Shown here piece after piece: positions 38,113 to 49,986 of a stretch of DNA of 64,000 bases (positions are counted from its first letter, which is position 1; the number at the start of each line of letters is the position of its first letter). The translations under genes and the position numbers were made by a program. Source of the stretch: Vreelandella rituensis (GTDB taxonomy: Bacteria; Pseudomonadota; Gammaproteobacteria; Pseudomonadales; Halomonadaceae); assembly GCF_003336665.1 (NCBI RefSeq), contig NZ_QPIJ01000012.1:23995-87994 (forward strand). The letters run 5' to 3'. Under the pieces are notes generated by a model. That model was not told the origin of the DNA and did no database searches. It saw only the letters and a program-made list of their open reading frames with translations.

Positions 38113-38772
38113 GTGGCGGAGCTGAGAACCGAAGAAGAACAGCTGGATGCGATCAAGCGCTGGTGGAAAGAAAACGGCACCTCCCTGATCGTTGGTGTGG
38201 CACTCACTGCCGCAGGTATTTTCGGCTGGAACGCCTGGGAGACCCATCAGGAAAATCAGGCTCAAACTGCCTCATTGCGCTACCAGCAGCTGACTAACCT
38301 GAGCGCGGCCGACGAGCTCGATGAAGAAGCGCTTAGCGAGGCCCGCCGCCTGGTCAGCGAAATCACCGACAACCACGCGGATACCCTGTATGCCGAGATG
38401 GCACTGTTGCTGGACGCCAACATGGCCGCCCAACAAGGGGATCTTGAAACAACCCGGACCGTGCTTGAACAGGTGATCGCCGACTCCTCACGGCCTTACG
38501 TGAAAAGTCTGGCCTGGCTGCGTCTGGCTCGGGCGGAATTGGCCGATGGCAACCCGGAGCGCGCCCTCGAGTTACTCGATGAACCTATCAGTGATTCCCT
38601 GGCCGCCCAACGCGCCAACGTGCGTGGTGACGCCTACTTCGCCCTGAACCGTGAAGACGATGCGCGCAACGCCTGGAACGAAGCCCTGAACCTGGCTGAA
38701 AACCAGGAACAACCCCTTTACGGTGTTCAGTTCAAGCTGGATGACCTCGGCACTCAGGAGACTGCGCTATGA
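38113..38772 (+). CDS. yfgM: YfgM, ancillary SecYEG/periplasmic chaperone-network protein
   Basis: This 219-residue protein starts with GTG and MAELRTEEEQLDAIKRWWKENG. It has one membrane helix (about 25-42) and a periplasmic TPR domain. YfgM associates with the SecYEG translocon and the chaperone PpiD. GGAGACCGCCC precedes the start. The stop overlaps bamB by four bases (ATGA). Confidence 0.93.
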   Translation: MAELRTEEEQLDAIKRWWKENGTSLIVGVALTAAGIFGWNAWETHQENQAQTASLRYQQLTNLSAADELDEEALSEARRLVSEITDNHADTLYAEMALLLDANMAAQQGDLETTRTVLEQVIADSSRPYVKSLAWLRLARAELADGNPERALELLDEPISDSLAAQRANVRGDAYFALNREDDARNAWNEALNLAENQEQPLYGVQFKLDDLGTQETAL

Positions 38773-39938
38773 CAGCTTTTCGTCTTTCACGCCGTTTCGC
38801 CACCCTGACCGCCGGTATGCTGGCCTTGGGGCTTATTGCCGGTTGTGCCAGCAAAGGCGCGCCGGTATATACCCCCGCGGAGCTGAGCAGTTTCGAAGAA
38901 ACCTCCCAACTGGACACCCAGTGGCGCCACGACATCGGCAGCGGCCTGGGGCGGGCGCGTTATCCCATCGCCCCGGCACGTGAGGGCGACACCCTATTCG
39001 CCGCCGACGTTGAAGGCCGGGTGGTAGCGCTGGACGCCGACGACGGTTCACGCCAATGGCAGGTCGACCTGGATGCTCCCGTTTCCAGCGGACTAACGGC
39101 TGTCGCTGGCCAGCTGTATCTGGGCACCCGCAATGGTGAAGTGCTGGCACTTTCCCAGCAGGACGGCAGCGTCACCTGGCGCTCGCGCGCCTCCAGCGAA
39201 GTACTGGCGGCACCTCAGGCCAACCAGCAGTTGTTGATCGTGCAAAGCGTCGATGGCAACGTCACCGCGCTGGATCGGCAAAGCGGCGCAGAACGCTGGG
39301 TATATACGAGTTCACAGCCCGCGCTGACGCTACGCGGCACCGCCACGCCCCAGGTGATCGACCCGGTCACCTTTACCGGCTTGGCCAATGGCCGCCTGGT
39401 AACGCTGGACAACCGCAGCGGTCAGCCACTGTGGGACATGCAAATCGCCACGCCCCAGGGCCGCAGCGAAATCGACCGCCTGGTGGATATCACCAGTCAG
39501 CCGGTTCTGACCCCGGATGGGCGCTTATACGTCACCAGCTACAACGGGCGCCTGGTCGCAATTGAAGCCACTCGCGGTGAAGTGCTCTGGGAGCGCGAAC
39601 ACTCCAGTCGCCACACCCCGATTCTGGTGGGCGACTTCCTGTTCACAGTCAACGATGCCAGCCATGTGCTGGCGCTCGATGCCGAAAACGGCCGCGAAAT
39701 CTGGCGTAACGACACACTGGAAGGTCGCTGGCTCACCGCTCCGGCCTTTGCTGACGGGCGCCTGGTATTCGGCGATTTCGAAGGCTACCTGCATTTGCTC
39801 GATGCCCGTGAAGGTGAACTGGTGGGGCGTACCCGCATTCACAAGTCAGGCATCAGCGTACGTCCGGTGACCGAAGGTAATATCATTCATGTGCTGACCA
39901 ATAATGGTCGCCTGGAAACTCTGGAAGTAACACCATGA
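38769..39938 (+). CDS. bamB: BamB, outer-membrane protein assembly lipoprotein
   Basis: The 389-residue lipoprotein (lipobox IAGC) folds as an eight-bladed PQQ-type beta-propeller, shown by repeats such as [27 protein letters not shown] and [13 protein letters not shown]. BamB binds BamA and helps to insert outer-membrane beta-barrels. The gene overlaps yfgM and der by four bases at each end, so all three are translationally coupled. Confidence 0.97.
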   Translation: MTAFRLSRRFATLTAGMLALGLIAGCASKGAPVYTPAELSSFEETSQLDTQWRHDIGSGLGRARYPIAPAREGDTLFAADVEGRVVALDADDGSRQWQVDLDAPVSSGLTAVAGQLYLGTRNGEVLALSQQDGSVTWRSRASSEVLAAPQANQQLLIVQSVDGNVTALDRQSGAERWVYTSSQPALTLRGTATPQVIDPVTFTGLANGRLVTLDNRSGQPLWDMQIATPQGRSEIDRLVDITSQPVLTPDGRLYVTSYNGRLVAIEATRGEVLWEREHSSRHTPILVGDFLFTVNDASHVLALDAENGREIWRNDTLEGRWLTAPAFADGRLVFGDFEGYLHLLDAREGELVGRTRIHKSGISVRPVTEGNIIHVLTNNGRLETLEVTP

Positions 39939-41338
39939 CCCCAGTCATTGCCCTGGTCGGCCGCCCTAATGTGGGCAAGTCGACCCTGTTCAACCGCCTG
40001 ACCCGCTCACGCGATGCGCTGGTCGCCGACTTCCCGGGGCTGACCCGGGATCGCAAGTACGGTAACGGCATGTTGGGCGGCAAGACCTACACAGTCATCG
40101 ACACCGGCGGCATCAGCGGCAACGAAGAAGGCATCGACGCCGCCATGGCCGAGCAATCGCTGGCGGCGATCGATGAAGCCGATATCGTGCTGTTCATGGT
40201 CGATGCCCGGGCCGGACTCAACGTGGCTGACGAAGCGATTGCCAACCATCTGCGCGTCAACCAGAAAAAGACCTGGGTAGTGGTCAACAAGACCGACGGT
40301 CTGGAAGAGCATTCGGCAATGGCCGACTTCTGGAAACTCGGCCTGGGGGACCCCTTCCCGATCGCCGCTGCGCATGGACGCAATGTCTCCAGCTTGATCG
40401 ACATCGTGCTGGAGCCTTTCCCCGAGCGTGATGAAAGCATTCCCGCCGACACCGGCAGCAAGGGCATTCGCATCGGCGTAATCGGTCGCCCCAACGTGGG
40501 CAAGTCGACCCTGGTCAATCGTCTGCTCGGCGAAGAACGGGTGGTGGTCTTCGATGAAGCTGGCACCACCCGCGATGCCATCGAGATTCCCTTCGAACGC
40601 CGCGGCAAGCCTTTCGTGCTGATCGATACCGCCGGGGTTCGGCGACGCAAGAATGTCAGCGAAATTGCGGAAAAGTTCTCGATCATCAAGACCCTCGAGG
40701 CAATCAAGGAATGCCACGTTGCCGTCATGGTGCTCGATGCCCGCACCGGTCTGGTCGAGCAGGACATGCACCTGCTGGATTACGTCCTTACCTCCGGGCG
40801 TGCTCTGGTGCTGGCGGTCAACAAGTGGGATGGCCTGGAAAGCGAAGCCAAGGACAAGATGCGCAGCGAGATCAAGCGTCGTCTGGGCTTTGCCGACTAT
40901 GCCGAGATGCATTTCATTTCAGCCCTGCACGGCACGGCGGTGGGCGATCTTTATCCGTCCATCGAGCGCGCCTTCGAGGCTGCCAATGCCCATTGGTCGA
41001 CCAACCGCCTGACCACCTTGCTGCAGGATGCGGTAAGCCAGAACCCGCCCCCCATGGTGCATGGCCGGCGTATCAAGCTGCGCATGGCTCACCAGGGCGG
41101 CAGCAATCCGCCGATCATCGTGGTGCACGGCAACCAGACCGGCTCGGTACCCGAGTCGTATCGACGTTACCTGATCAACATCTTTCGCAAGGTGCTCAAG
41201 GTCCGCGGTACGCCCATGCGTTTCGAGTTTCGTTCCGGTTCGAACCCCTTCGATCAGATGGCCGGCGCCAGCGACAAGGAAAAGGCCAAGAAGCGCGAAC
41301 TCAACCGCACCAAGGAGGCGCGCAAGAGCCGTCGCTAA
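39935..41338 (+). CDS. der: GTPase Der (EngA)
   Basis: The 467-residue ribosome-assembly factor has two GTPase domains in tandem, each with a P-loop GRPNVGKST (near residues 8 and 185). DTGG and DTAG switch motifs and NKTD/NKWD specificity motifs are present. A KH-like domain and a basic Lys/Arg tail follow. It acts in maturation of the 50S subunit. It is the last gene of the long isc-to-der run. Confidence 0.98.
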   Translation: MTPVIALVGRPNVGKSTLFNRLTRSRDALVADFPGLTRDRKYGNGMLGGKTYTVIDTGGISGNEEGIDAAMAEQSLAAIDEADIVLFMVDARAGLNVADEAIANHLRVNQKKTWVVVNKTDGLEEHSAMADFWKLGLGDPFPIAAAHGRNVSSLIDIVLEPFPERDESIPADTGSKGIRIGVIGRPNVGKSTLVNRLLGEERVVVFDEAGTTRDAIEIPFERRGKPFVLIDTAGVRRRKNVSEIAEKFSIIKTLEAIKECHVAVMVLDARTGLVEQDMHLLDYVLTSGRALVLAVNKWDGLESEAKDKMRSEIKRRLGFADYAEMHFISALHGTAVGDLYPSIERAFEAANAHWSTNRLTTLLQDAVSQNPPPMVHGRRIKLRMAHQGGSNPPIIVVHGNQTGSVPESYRRYLINIFRKVLKVRGTPMRFEFRSGSNPFDQMAGASDKEKAKKRELNRTKEARKSRR

Positions 41339-41371
41339 CGCTGTAACCCCCCCCTGAAACGCTTTGCAAAG

Positions 41372-41406
41372 CGCCTGCCGGAATCCGTCCAGTAGGCGTT
41401 TTTAGC
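41372..41406 (+). terminator. Terminator after der
   Basis: CGCCT and AGGCG with an inner CGGA/TCCG pairing form an interrupted stem followed by TTTTT. The stem is imperfect, so this is a moderate call. Confidence 0.55.
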
Positions 41407-41518
41407 ATTAGCGGCACCTTAACGAATTGACTTGACAGCCCTCTGCATCGGCTCTCAAATAGCCGCGCTTTTCGACGGTCACCCCTTATACCCTTTGCCC
41501 TTCTTGGGAGGGATCTCC

Positions 41519-42148
41519 ATGCACTATGTTACTAACTGCGGGGCTATTAACCGCGGGCGCGGCGTTGTCTTGTTGCTGTTGGCAAGCTTGCTGTCGGGCT
41601 GCCTTGCGCTTCCCCAAACGGGCTTGTTTGCCTTTCGCCTGGCCGTGACCTCATTGGGCGTCGAAGAGGTCCGTATTGGCCCCTATAGCCTTCAGGCGGG
41701 GCTTGATACCAGCGACCTGTCCAGCTTGCTCGTCTCTAGCCTTGGGGCCGGCAGTCTGTCGGTGCAGGCCACATTGGCGATGGGTCTGGGGCTACCCGCC
41801 GGCATGCCCGCCGTCGAGATGTCAGGATTTCGCTGGACGCTGGATATGCCGGGCGTCGAACCGGTTCAGGGCCAGTACCAGCAGGACGTAATGCTGACGT
41901 CAGGGGACGACGCTAAATTACGCCTGCCCGTCGCCTTCGATATTTTCGCTACCGACACTCAGCGCATGGCGCCGATGCTGGATCTTGCCCGCCAGTTGTC
42001 CTCCCAGGGCGAGCTGCCCCCGGGCAGTGAACTGGCCATCACCCCAGGGGACTTGCGTGGTTTGGGCATGACGCTGCCCGCCGGGTTATTCACCCCCACC
42101 ATCCGCCTCAATGTCGGCGAGGATGGCCGGCTAATTCCTCAGCATTAA
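41519..42148 (+). CDS. Hypothetical lipoprotein, possibly LEA14/WHy-like
   Basis: The 209-residue product has a lipoprotein signal with lipobox LLSGC. The mature part is rich in Leu, Gly and Val, with alternating beta-strand patterns such as VEEVRIGPYSLQAGL. This faintly resembles LEA type 2 domains, but I cannot assign a function. GGGAGGGA precedes the ATG at 41519. The stop overlaps by four bases the stop of the convergent DUF815 gene. Confidence 0.75.
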   Translation: MHYVTNCGAINRGRGVVLLLLASLLSGCLALPQTGLFAFRLAVTSLGVEEVRIGPYSLQAGLDTSDLSSLLVSSLGAGSLSVQATLAMGLGLPAGMPAVEMSGFRWTLDMPGVEPVQGQYQQDVMLTSGDDAKLRLPVAFDIFATDTQRMAPMLDLARQLSSQGELPPGSELAITPGDLRGLGMTLPAGLFTPTIRLNVGEDGRLIPQH

Positions 42149-43014
42149 CTATGTTCCGCCAAGCGCTTGCGGCCTATCCACTGGGCCGCAAACTGCCAGG
42201 CGGTACGGCCGCTGCGCCCGCCCCTCAGGGTGGCAAAGCGAATCGCCTCGGCGCGTGCCTCAGGCCCCCAATCCTGGGGCTCACCCAACTGCGATACCCA
42301 ATGACAACAGGCTTCAAGATAGACATCCTGATCGAAGGGATAAAAGCCCAGCCACAGGCCGAAACGATCCGACAGCGAGATTTTCTCCTCCACCGCATCG
42401 CCGTGGTGCAGCTCGTTACCCACCAGGCGTGAGCCCTGATTGTCATCCATGGATTCCGGCAGCAAATGCCGGCGATTCGAGGTGGCGTACAACAGCACAT
42501 TGGCCGGCGGTCCGGTGAGAGCCCCATCCAACACGCTTTTCAATGCCTTGTAGGCATCGTCATGCCCCTCGAAGGAAAGATCATCGCAGTACACCACAAA
42601 GCGGTGAGGTTGATGGCGCAGCTGTTCCACCAGCATCGGCAAGCCGGAAAGATCATGGCGGTCCACCTGAATGATCCGTAACCCCTGTGGAGCAAGAGAG
42701 TTGAGCAACGCCCGAATCAACGACGACTTACCACTCCCCCGTGACCCCCACAAAAGCGCATGATTGGCCGGGTAACCTTCGAGAAACGCCCGGGTATTGT
42801 CCACCAGTGCCAGCTTCTGACGTTCGATGCCCAGTAGATCATCCAGACTCAGGGCGTCACGCGGCGGCACCGGGAGCAACCGCCCACCCAAGGGATGGCG
42901 CTGCCATAAAGCCGCCACATGCGTGTCCCAGTCCATCGTCTCGGGTATCGGTGGCAACCAGTGTTCGGCCTGTTCCAGCACATTCGCCAACCGGCGGCTC
43001 AACTCGGCATCCAT
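42145..43014 (-). CDS. DUF815-family P-loop ATPase
   Basis: The 289-residue protein has a Walker A motif GSRGSGKSS (near residue 91), a Walker B-like segment VVYCDDLSFE, and an AAA+-like order including LLYATSNRRHLLP and a sensor-type ISLSDRFGLWLGF. DUF815 proteins are widespread in proteobacteria. Their cellular role is not established to my knowledge. The gene is convergent with the lipoprotein gene and divergent from the M48 protease gene. GAGGAGATAGCC precedes the ATG. Confidence 0.9.
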   Translation of the reverse strand: MDAELSRRLANVLEQAEHWLPPIPETMDWDTHVAALWQRHPLGGRLLPVPPRDALSLDDLLGIERQKLALVDNTRAFLEGYPANHALLWGSRGSGKSSLIRALLNSLAPQGLRIIQVDRHDLSGLPMLVEQLRHQPHRFVVYCDDLSFEGHDDAYKALKSVLDGALTGPPANVLLYATSNRRHLLPESMDDNQGSRLVGNELHHGDAVEEKISLSDRFGLWLGFYPFDQDVYLEACCHWVSQLGEPQDWGPEARAEAIRFATLRGGRSGRTAWQFAAQWIGRKRLAEHS

Positions 43015-43149
43015 GGCTATCTCCTCGTGACTATAAAACGATAGTTGACCTTACAACGCTTCCGGGTATCTTGTGGGGAATATCCCGTATCGTCTGGCCT
43101 TTCATTGGTACGGATCATGCATTTTACTTTGCTGCAAAGGATTTTCTCC

Positions 43150-43950
43150 ATGCGCTGGTTCCGCCCGCTCGCCATTGGCGCCTTATGCGCTGCTCTTGCC
43201 GCCTGCACCACCTCACCCACAGGCCGCTCGCAATTACTTTTGCTCTCCGATCAACAGCTCAATGAAATGGGGCGCGAGGCCTTCATGCAGTACCAGCAGG
43301 ACCTTCCCACGGCAGGTGGCGCCAGCCAGCGTTACGTGCAGTGCATTGCCGATGCGGTGGTAGCCGAATTGCCTCCCCAGGAGCGTGACCAGGGCTGGGA
43401 GATTCGGGTCTTCGAATCCGAACAGCCTAATGCGTTCGCTTTGCCCGGTGGCTATATGGGGGTCAACACCGGGATGCTCGACATTGCCGAGAACCAGGAT
43501 CAACTGGCCTCGGTCATCGCCCATGAAATCGCCCATGTGTTAGCCAACCATGCCAACGAACGCGCCTCCACTCAGAGCGCTACCCAACTGGGCTTGTCGG
43601 TCATTTCCAGTGCTTCCGGCTTGCAAGGCCCCGGCGGCCAGCAATTGATGGGCGTCTTGGGAATGGGCGCGCAATACGGCATCATCCTGCCCTTCTCGCG
43701 GCGCCATGAAAGCGAAGCGGATACCATCGGCCTGCACTTGATGGCCCAAGCGGGTTTCGATCCACGTGCCAGCGTTACCCTGTGGCAAAACATGCAGGCC
43801 GCTTCCGATGGCTCTCCCCCGGCCTGGTTGTCGACCCACCCCAGCCAGGGCCAACGCATCGATGGTTTGCAGGCAGACATGGATCGCGCCCTGGAAATGT
43901 ATGATCAGGCGCGTAAAAGCGACCGCACCCCCAACTGCCCACGCCCGTAA
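43150..43950 (+). CDS. M48-family zinc metalloprotease lipoprotein (LoiP-like)
   Basis: The 266-residue protein has a signal with lipobox LAAC followed by TTSPTGRSQLLL. The zinc site HEIAH lies in VIAHEIAHVLANH, with a later Glu ligand in SRRHESEADTIG. Such proteases (LoiP, YggG) act in outer-membrane quality control. Length is normal for the family. The ATG at 43150 follows AAGGATTTTCTCC. A terminator follows the stop. Confidence 0.92.
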   Translation: MRWFRPLAIGALCAALAACTTSPTGRSQLLLLSDQQLNEMGREAFMQYQQDLPTAGGASQRYVQCIADAVVAELPPQERDQGWEIRVFESEQPNAFALPGGYMGVNTGMLDIAENQDQLASVIAHEIAHVLANHANERASTQSATQLGLSVISSASGLQGPGGQQLMGVLGMGAQYGIILPFSRRHESEADTIGLHLMAQAGFDPRASVTLWQNMQAASDGSPPAWLSTHPSQGQRIDGLQADMDRALEMYDQARKSDRTPNCPRP

Positions 43951-43967
43951 ATCCGCGCACCTCCCGA

Positions 43968-43998
43968 CACTGAGCCCTTGAGCGGGCTCAGTGCTTTT
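43968..43998 (+). terminator. Terminator after the M48 protease gene
   Basis: A 10-bp perfect stem (CACTGAGCCC / GGGCTCAGTG) with loop TTGAGC is followed by CTTTTC. Confidence 0.8.
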
Positions 43999-43999
43999 C

Positions 44000-44035
44000 A
44001 GTGTTCACGAAAGCATCAACGCTTTCGTGAACACT
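44000..44035. repeat. Perfect 15-bp inverted repeat upstream of a small membrane-protein gene
   Basis: AGTGTTCACGAAAGC and its exact complement flank a 6-base loop (ATCAAC). It starts two bases after the preceding terminator, and CAAGCATTTTT follows. It could be a second terminator, an operator, or an mRNA leader hairpin for the gene at 44062. Confidence 0.75.
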
Positions 44036-44061
44036 CAAGCATTTTTAAGAGAGGTAACTGT

Positions 44062-44319
44062 ATGATTCGAATTGGTTTATTGCTGCTGATACTGCCGATT
44101 TTCATTCTACTTGGGGTATATTTCTGGGAGCTCGGCGACGTGCGTGAGTGTCAGCTGGGAGGTGGTTACTGGGACTATGTAGCGGGCGTTTGTAGCGAAA
44201 CACCCCAGCCATTTGTGTCCTGGCTGGAGCGTTATCCGTGGCTGGTCAATGGCGGCATGCTGTTGTCAGTGGTGGGTCTCGGCCTGTGCATGGTCGGGTT
44301 TTACGTCAAGAAGCGTTAA
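44062..44319 (+). CDS. Small two-helix membrane protein, unknown function
   Basis: The 85-residue product has two hydrophobic helices (about 2-24 and 60-80) separated by a short loop with two cysteines (ECQLGGGYWDYVAGVC), probably exposed to the periplasm. It ends in KKR. AGAGAGGTAAC precedes the ATG. I do not recognise the family. A strong inverted repeat lies directly upstream, and a hydrolase gene converges on it. Confidence 0.65.
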   Translation: MIRIGLLLLILPIFILLGVYFWELGDVRECQLGGGYWDYVAGVCSETPQPFVSWLERYPWLVNGGMLLSVVGLGLCMVGFYVKKR

Positions 44320-44341
44320 GTTGGGGCAAAAATAAAGCTTT

Positions 44342-45115
44342 TCACCGCAGAAAGCTTTTTACTAAAGACATAACGCAAGCTTCGTTTTCACGATGCGGCA
44401 CATGCCCGCAACCCGCGATTATCTCGGTAACGGCAGGCCCCGTCGTGAGGCCAGCAATGCGCTCGGGGTGCCGGGTTGATCCGTATTCGTCATGCTCGCC
44501 ATGGATGGCAAGCGTGGGACAGGTCACCCTGGGTAGCGCCGAGTCCAGATTCCAGGTCCGGAAATCTTCCGATAGCCAAGTATCAATCCAGGCACTCAGC
44601 ACCCATTCGGCCTTTTCAGCGTGATATTTTTGCAGGCGCTCCCGCTGGTTGAGCTCGGAAAAAGCCTGCCTGGCGTCGAGAATCCCTGCGAGCGTGCGGT
44701 CTTCGACAAACGCCTGGGCGGCCTCGGTGATCAGCGCATCACACTTATCCGAGTAAAGGCCTGCCGTCACGGCGGCCATTCCGCCTCCCACGCTATGCCC
44801 GAACACCACAAAACGATCCAGCGCCAGCTGCTCGCGCAGGGCGGCAAAGGTGCCTTTCGCTTCGTCACTTACAAAGCTCAAGGACAGTTGCCCTGGAAAG
44901 GGGTCGGAGCGCCCGAAGCCCAGCCGGTCATAAGCCACCACCTCACGCCCGGTTGCCTGGGATAGCCGGGCCGGAAAGTCTCGCCATAGCGCGACACACC
45001 CCAAGGAATCGTGGAACAGCACGATGGGAGGAAGACCGCCTTCGACAGGCTCGGCCGGACGCCAGCTAACCGCATAGACGCGGCCCTGGGGCACGTCGAT
45101 CCAATGCTCTTTCAC
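44342..45115 (-). CDS. Alpha/beta-hydrolase
   Basis: The 257-residue protein has the alpha/beta-hydrolase triad: nucleophile Ser in GHSVGGG (near residue 95), Asp in HGEHDEYG and His in GCGHVPHREN. An early HDSLG supplies the oxyanion region. The substrate is unknown. The GTG at 45115 has GAGGAG six bases upstream. It lies 25 bases after aroE and is the last gene of the minus-strand operon, where it does not fit the usual set. Confidence 0.88.
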   Translation of the reverse strand: MKEHWIDVPQGRVYAVSWRPAEPVEGGLPPIVLFHDSLGCVALWRDFPARLSQATGREVVAYDRLGFGRSDPFPGQLSLSFVSDEAKGTFAALREQLALDRFVVFGHSVGGGMAAVTAGLYSDKCDALITEAAQAFVEDRTLAGILDARQAFSELNQRERLQKYHAEKAEWVLSAWIDTWLSEDFRTWNLDSALPRVTCPTLAIHGEHDEYGSTRHPERIAGLTTGPAVTEIIAGCGHVPHRENEACVMSLVKSFLR

Positions 45116-45140
45116 ACAAGACTCCTCGGGTATCAAAGCT

Positions 45141-46936
<1,796 letters not shown>

Positions 46937-46951
46937 TCAAAATAGCGCCCA

Positions 46952-47509
46952 TCATTCGCGCAACACCTGGCCGCTGACCAGGTCACGAATGCGGCTGGGA
47001 CGAGAATTCCCGCCCAGCTTGCCATCCAGGACGCCATCCAGTTGATCGCCGAAAATCCCCACGACCTCATCAGAGCTCATCGCCGGTGACTCGCCGGTGC
47101 GGTTGGCTGAGGTCGAGACCAGCGGCCCACCAAAGGCGTCGCACAAGGCAGCCATGCCGGGGTGGTCGGTCACACGCAACGCCACCCGGCTATGGGCGCC
47201 ACGCACCAGACCGTGGCTGCGGCCGTTATCGGGCACCAACCAGGTATTCGGCCCCGGCCAGCTGGCCACCAGGGGTGCATGCAGGGCTAGCGGCAACCCT
47301 TCAAGCCAGGATTGAAACTGGTCGATATGGGCCGCCACCAGTATCACGCCCTTGGCCGGGTCTCGCTCTTTGAGGCGCATCAGCCGAGCCAGGGCGGCAT
47401 CGTTATCCGGGTCACAGCTAAGCCCCCATACCGCTTCGGTGGGGCAAGCGATCACACCGCCACTGCGCAGGGCGCCAACAGCGGTTTCAAGGTCGAAAGC
47501 CTGGTTCAT
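46952..47509 (-). CDS. tsaC: Threonylcarbamoyl-AMP synthase (TsaC/YrdC)
   Basis: The 185-residue enzyme makes threonylcarbamoyl-adenylate for the t6A modification of tRNA. The YrdC motifs CPTEAVWGLSCDP and STSANRTGE are present. Length matches E. coli TsaC (190). It lies between dprA and hemF as in Pseudomonas. Confidence 0.95.
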   Translation of the reverse strand: MNQAFDLETAVGALRSGGVIACPTEAVWGLSCDPDNDAALARLMRLKERDPAKGVILVAAHIDQFQSWLEGLPLALHAPLVASWPGPNTWLVPDNGRSHGLVRGAHSRVALRVTDHPGMAALCDAFGGPLVSTSANRTGESPAMSSDEVVGIFGDQLDGVLDGKLGGNSRPSRIRDLVSGQVLRE

Positions 47510-47550
47510 CTGTTCTCCTGAGAGTTGGAATCAAGCGCTTTGGCATGGTA

Positions 47551-48708
47551 TCACGCAGGCGGCAGGCGCACCCAGCCACCGGCCTGCTGCGTGACCCAGC
47601 CATCCAGTTCGAGCATCAGCAGGCGTTGCTGGCAGTCGCTGACCGACACGTCGGATGCCTGTACCAGCGCATCGTTGGGGGTGGGCGAGGCACTCAGCCA
47701 GCGCAGCAGATCGTCCGGCAGCGGCCCTTCCATCCCGGTTGTGGGGTTTTCGGACGGTGCTGATGGCGCAGTGGTCAATAATGGGTCTGTCGTGTCGATA
47801 GCCATGAGAGCATCAGAGGGAAGAAAGCTGGAGGCCCAGTGCCCAAGCTCGCCCAGAATGTCCTGGGCGTCACGCACCAGATGGGCGTGGCCTTCACGGA
47901 TGAGATTGAGACAGCCGCGCGCCTGAACGTTGTGAATCGAGCCCGGCAGCGCAAACAGCTCGCGGTCCTGTTCCAGCGCCAGGCGCGCGCTGACCAGCGA
48001 ACCGCTTTTTTCCGCCGCTTCCACCACCAACACGCCCAGAGACAGGCCGGTGACGATCCGGTTACGGCGAGGGAAAAACGCCGGCCGGGCCCGGGTACCC
48101 GGCGGGTGCTCGGAAAGCAACAGCCCGCCTGGCGTTTCGGTTAGACGTTGATGCAATTCACGATGCCGCGGTGGATATATCACATCCGTACCACACCCCA
48201 GCACCGCCACGCTGGCGCCACCGGCATCCAGTGCCGCCTGCTGGGCGATGCCGTCTACGCCCAGCGCCATCCCACTGACGATGCACCAGCCACGCCGGGA
48301 AAGCTCCCTGGCGAAAGCCCTAGCGTTGTCCACCCCTTCCTGGGTGGGCCGGCGGGTACCCACCACGACAAGGGTGGGCGAGTTCAGTGCCTGGAGATCA
48401 CCTTGCACCCACAGCACCGCCGGCGGGTCGGGCAACTGCCTGAGCAATGTCGGCCAATCCGGGTGATCCGGATGCAGCAAATGGCGCCCGGGTGCGCCAT
48501 CCAGCCAGGCTTGGGTGTATTCGAGGATGTCTCTCAGCGGGCTGCGCGCGGGATGTTCAAGCCATAGCCGAAGTGCCTGGGCGGCTTTCTGGGGCATCCC
48601 GGCAAGCCAACCTTGTGGCCATTTGGGTTCGCGGGCGGCAAGTTCGGCAATACGCAGCGGCCCCATACCGGGCAGCGAGGCCACTACCAACCATTCCCTG
48701 GCACCCAT
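47551..48708 (-). CDS. dprA: DNA-processing protein DprA
   Basis: The 385-residue protein loads RecA on incoming single-stranded DNA during transformation. The Rossmann core has VVGTRRPT, GMALGVDGIAQQAAL and the PPRHR segment. A C-terminal winged-helix (residues about 320-385) is present. AAGGAGG precedes the ATG at 48708. An upstream in-frame extension is not supported. It indicates at least part of a competence pathway. Confidence 0.95.
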   Translation of the reverse strand: MGAREWLVVASLPGMGPLRIAELAAREPKWPQGWLAGMPQKAAQALRLWLEHPARSPLRDILEYTQAWLDGAPGRHLLHPDHPDWPTLLRQLPDPPAVLWVQGDLQALNSPTLVVVGTRRPTQEGVDNARAFARELSRRGWCIVSGMALGVDGIAQQAALDAGGASVAVLGCGTDVIYPPRHRELHQRLTETPGGLLLSEHPPGTRARPAFFPRRNRIVTGLSLGVLVVEAAEKSGSLVSARLALEQDRELFALPGSIHNVQARGCLNLIREGHAHLVRDAQDILGELGHWASSFLPSDALMAIDTTDPLLTTAPSAPSENPTTGMEGPLPDDLLRWLSASPTPNDALVQASDVSVSDCQQRLLMLELDGWVTQQAGGWVRLPPA

Positions 48709-48754
48709 ACGTCCTCCTTGATTTGTTTTTATCCAGCTCACTTCAATGCCACGA

Positions 48755-49846
48755 TCAATCCGGCCGGTGCACGCGGTCGCCCACTTCGAGTGAACGTGAG
48801 GCGCGCATCACCAAGGCATAACTCACTTGATCGTAAGGCCGAAATACCAGTACCGCCCCGGCCTCTTCGCCAGGCAATTGCAGCACTTCCTGAGTACGGG
48901 GGTCATGCACCCGTTCGCCTTGCTGCTCCACCCGCAGCACATGCCCCGGCTGCAAGCCGTGCAGAGTGCCGCGATTTAGAGTGACGACCTGTAGCCGCCC
49001 AATGAAGCGCACCCCGCCCGGCGCGGCGATAATGCTTCCTTCAATGTCATTGAGAGGCGGGCGCGGCTGAAATTCGCTTAGCAGCGTACGGCTTTCCAGC
49101 GGCAGGACGATATCGTTGTTGCGAACTTCGCGGCGGGTTTCGAGTAATTCCAGCTGGACGATATCGCCTTCGGTGCGTACATGCCGCGCCTCACCGATGC
49201 CTTCGAGTTCCTGGCCCAGAAAGTCACCTTCCGGGGACAGATAGGCCTCCCCCATGCGATAGATACCGAAGCGCCCGCTACCGCTGACACGGCCTCGGGC
49301 ATAGAGGCGATCCCCGGCACCGCTGATCAAGCGCCGATCGTCGCCCGCCACCACATACGCCAGTTCATCGAGGCTTTCCGGATCATTCACCACCCGGTGG
49401 TCATTGAGGAAGGCACGGGTGATATTCAGCGGGATCGGTTCGATGGCTTCGCGTGCGGGGGTCGTGCGCATTTGAGGTGACAGCTTGACGACATTGCGGC
49501 CTCGCTCGAGCTTCACGCAAGGGCTGCCGTTGCAGTCATGCAGGGTCAGGTGATCGCCGGGGTAGATACGATGAGGATTGGCAATCTGCGGGTTTTCCCG
49601 CCATAACTCAGGCCACTGCCAGGGGCTTTCCAGAAAGCGCCCGGCGATGTCCCACAAGGTATCGCCGGATACCACGGTATAGCGCTCGGGGGCGGAGTGA
49701 TGCAGGTTATTCCAATCGAGTGCTTGCGCCGCCGCCGAACCGGTTCCCCCCACCACACCGATGGCGGCAATCAGACAAGCCGTCAGCCGACGCAACCTGC
49801 GCTGCGCCCGGCACCCGGTGTTGGAATCTTTGCTGTATGTATTCAC
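48755..49846 (-). CDS. LysM-domain periplasmic protein
   Basis: The 363-residue protein has a signal peptide (about 15-40) and one LysM domain (YTVVSGDTLWDIAGRFL... near residue 55), which binds peptidoglycan. The remaining 250 residues are beta-rich and of unknown function, with two cysteines in DCNGSPC. Homologues are found next to dprA in Pseudomonas. The start is probably GTG at 49846, because GGAGGCAGG precedes it, although the frame extends to 49891. It is divergent from def. Confidence 0.9.
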   Translation of the reverse strand: MNTYSKDSNTGCRAQRRLRRLTACLIAAIGVVGGTGSAAAQALDWNNLHHSAPERYTVVSGDTLWDIAGRFLESPWQWPELWRENPQIANPHRIYPGDHLTLHDCNGSPCVKLERGRNVVKLSPQMRTTPAREAIEPIPLNITRAFLNDHRVVNDPESLDELAYVVAGDDRRLISGAGDRLYARGRVSGSGRFGIYRMGEAYLSPEGDFLGQELEGIGEARHVRTEGDIVQLELLETRREVRNNDIVLPLESRTLLSEFQPRPPLNDIEGSIIAAPGGVRFIGRLQVVTLNRGTLHGLQPGHVLRVEQQGERVHDPRTQEVLQLPGEEAGAVLVFRPYDQVSYALVMRASRSLEVGDRVHRPD

Positions 49847-49986
49847 TCGCACCTGCCTCCAAGGAACATTCTCGGCATGGTATAGTCTCACGCTATCATG
49901 ATGATAGGTATTGGGTGGTTCCCCGGAACGTCCCCGCTGCCTAGAATATGCCTTACAGACATCAGCACAACGGTGATTCCAACGCC

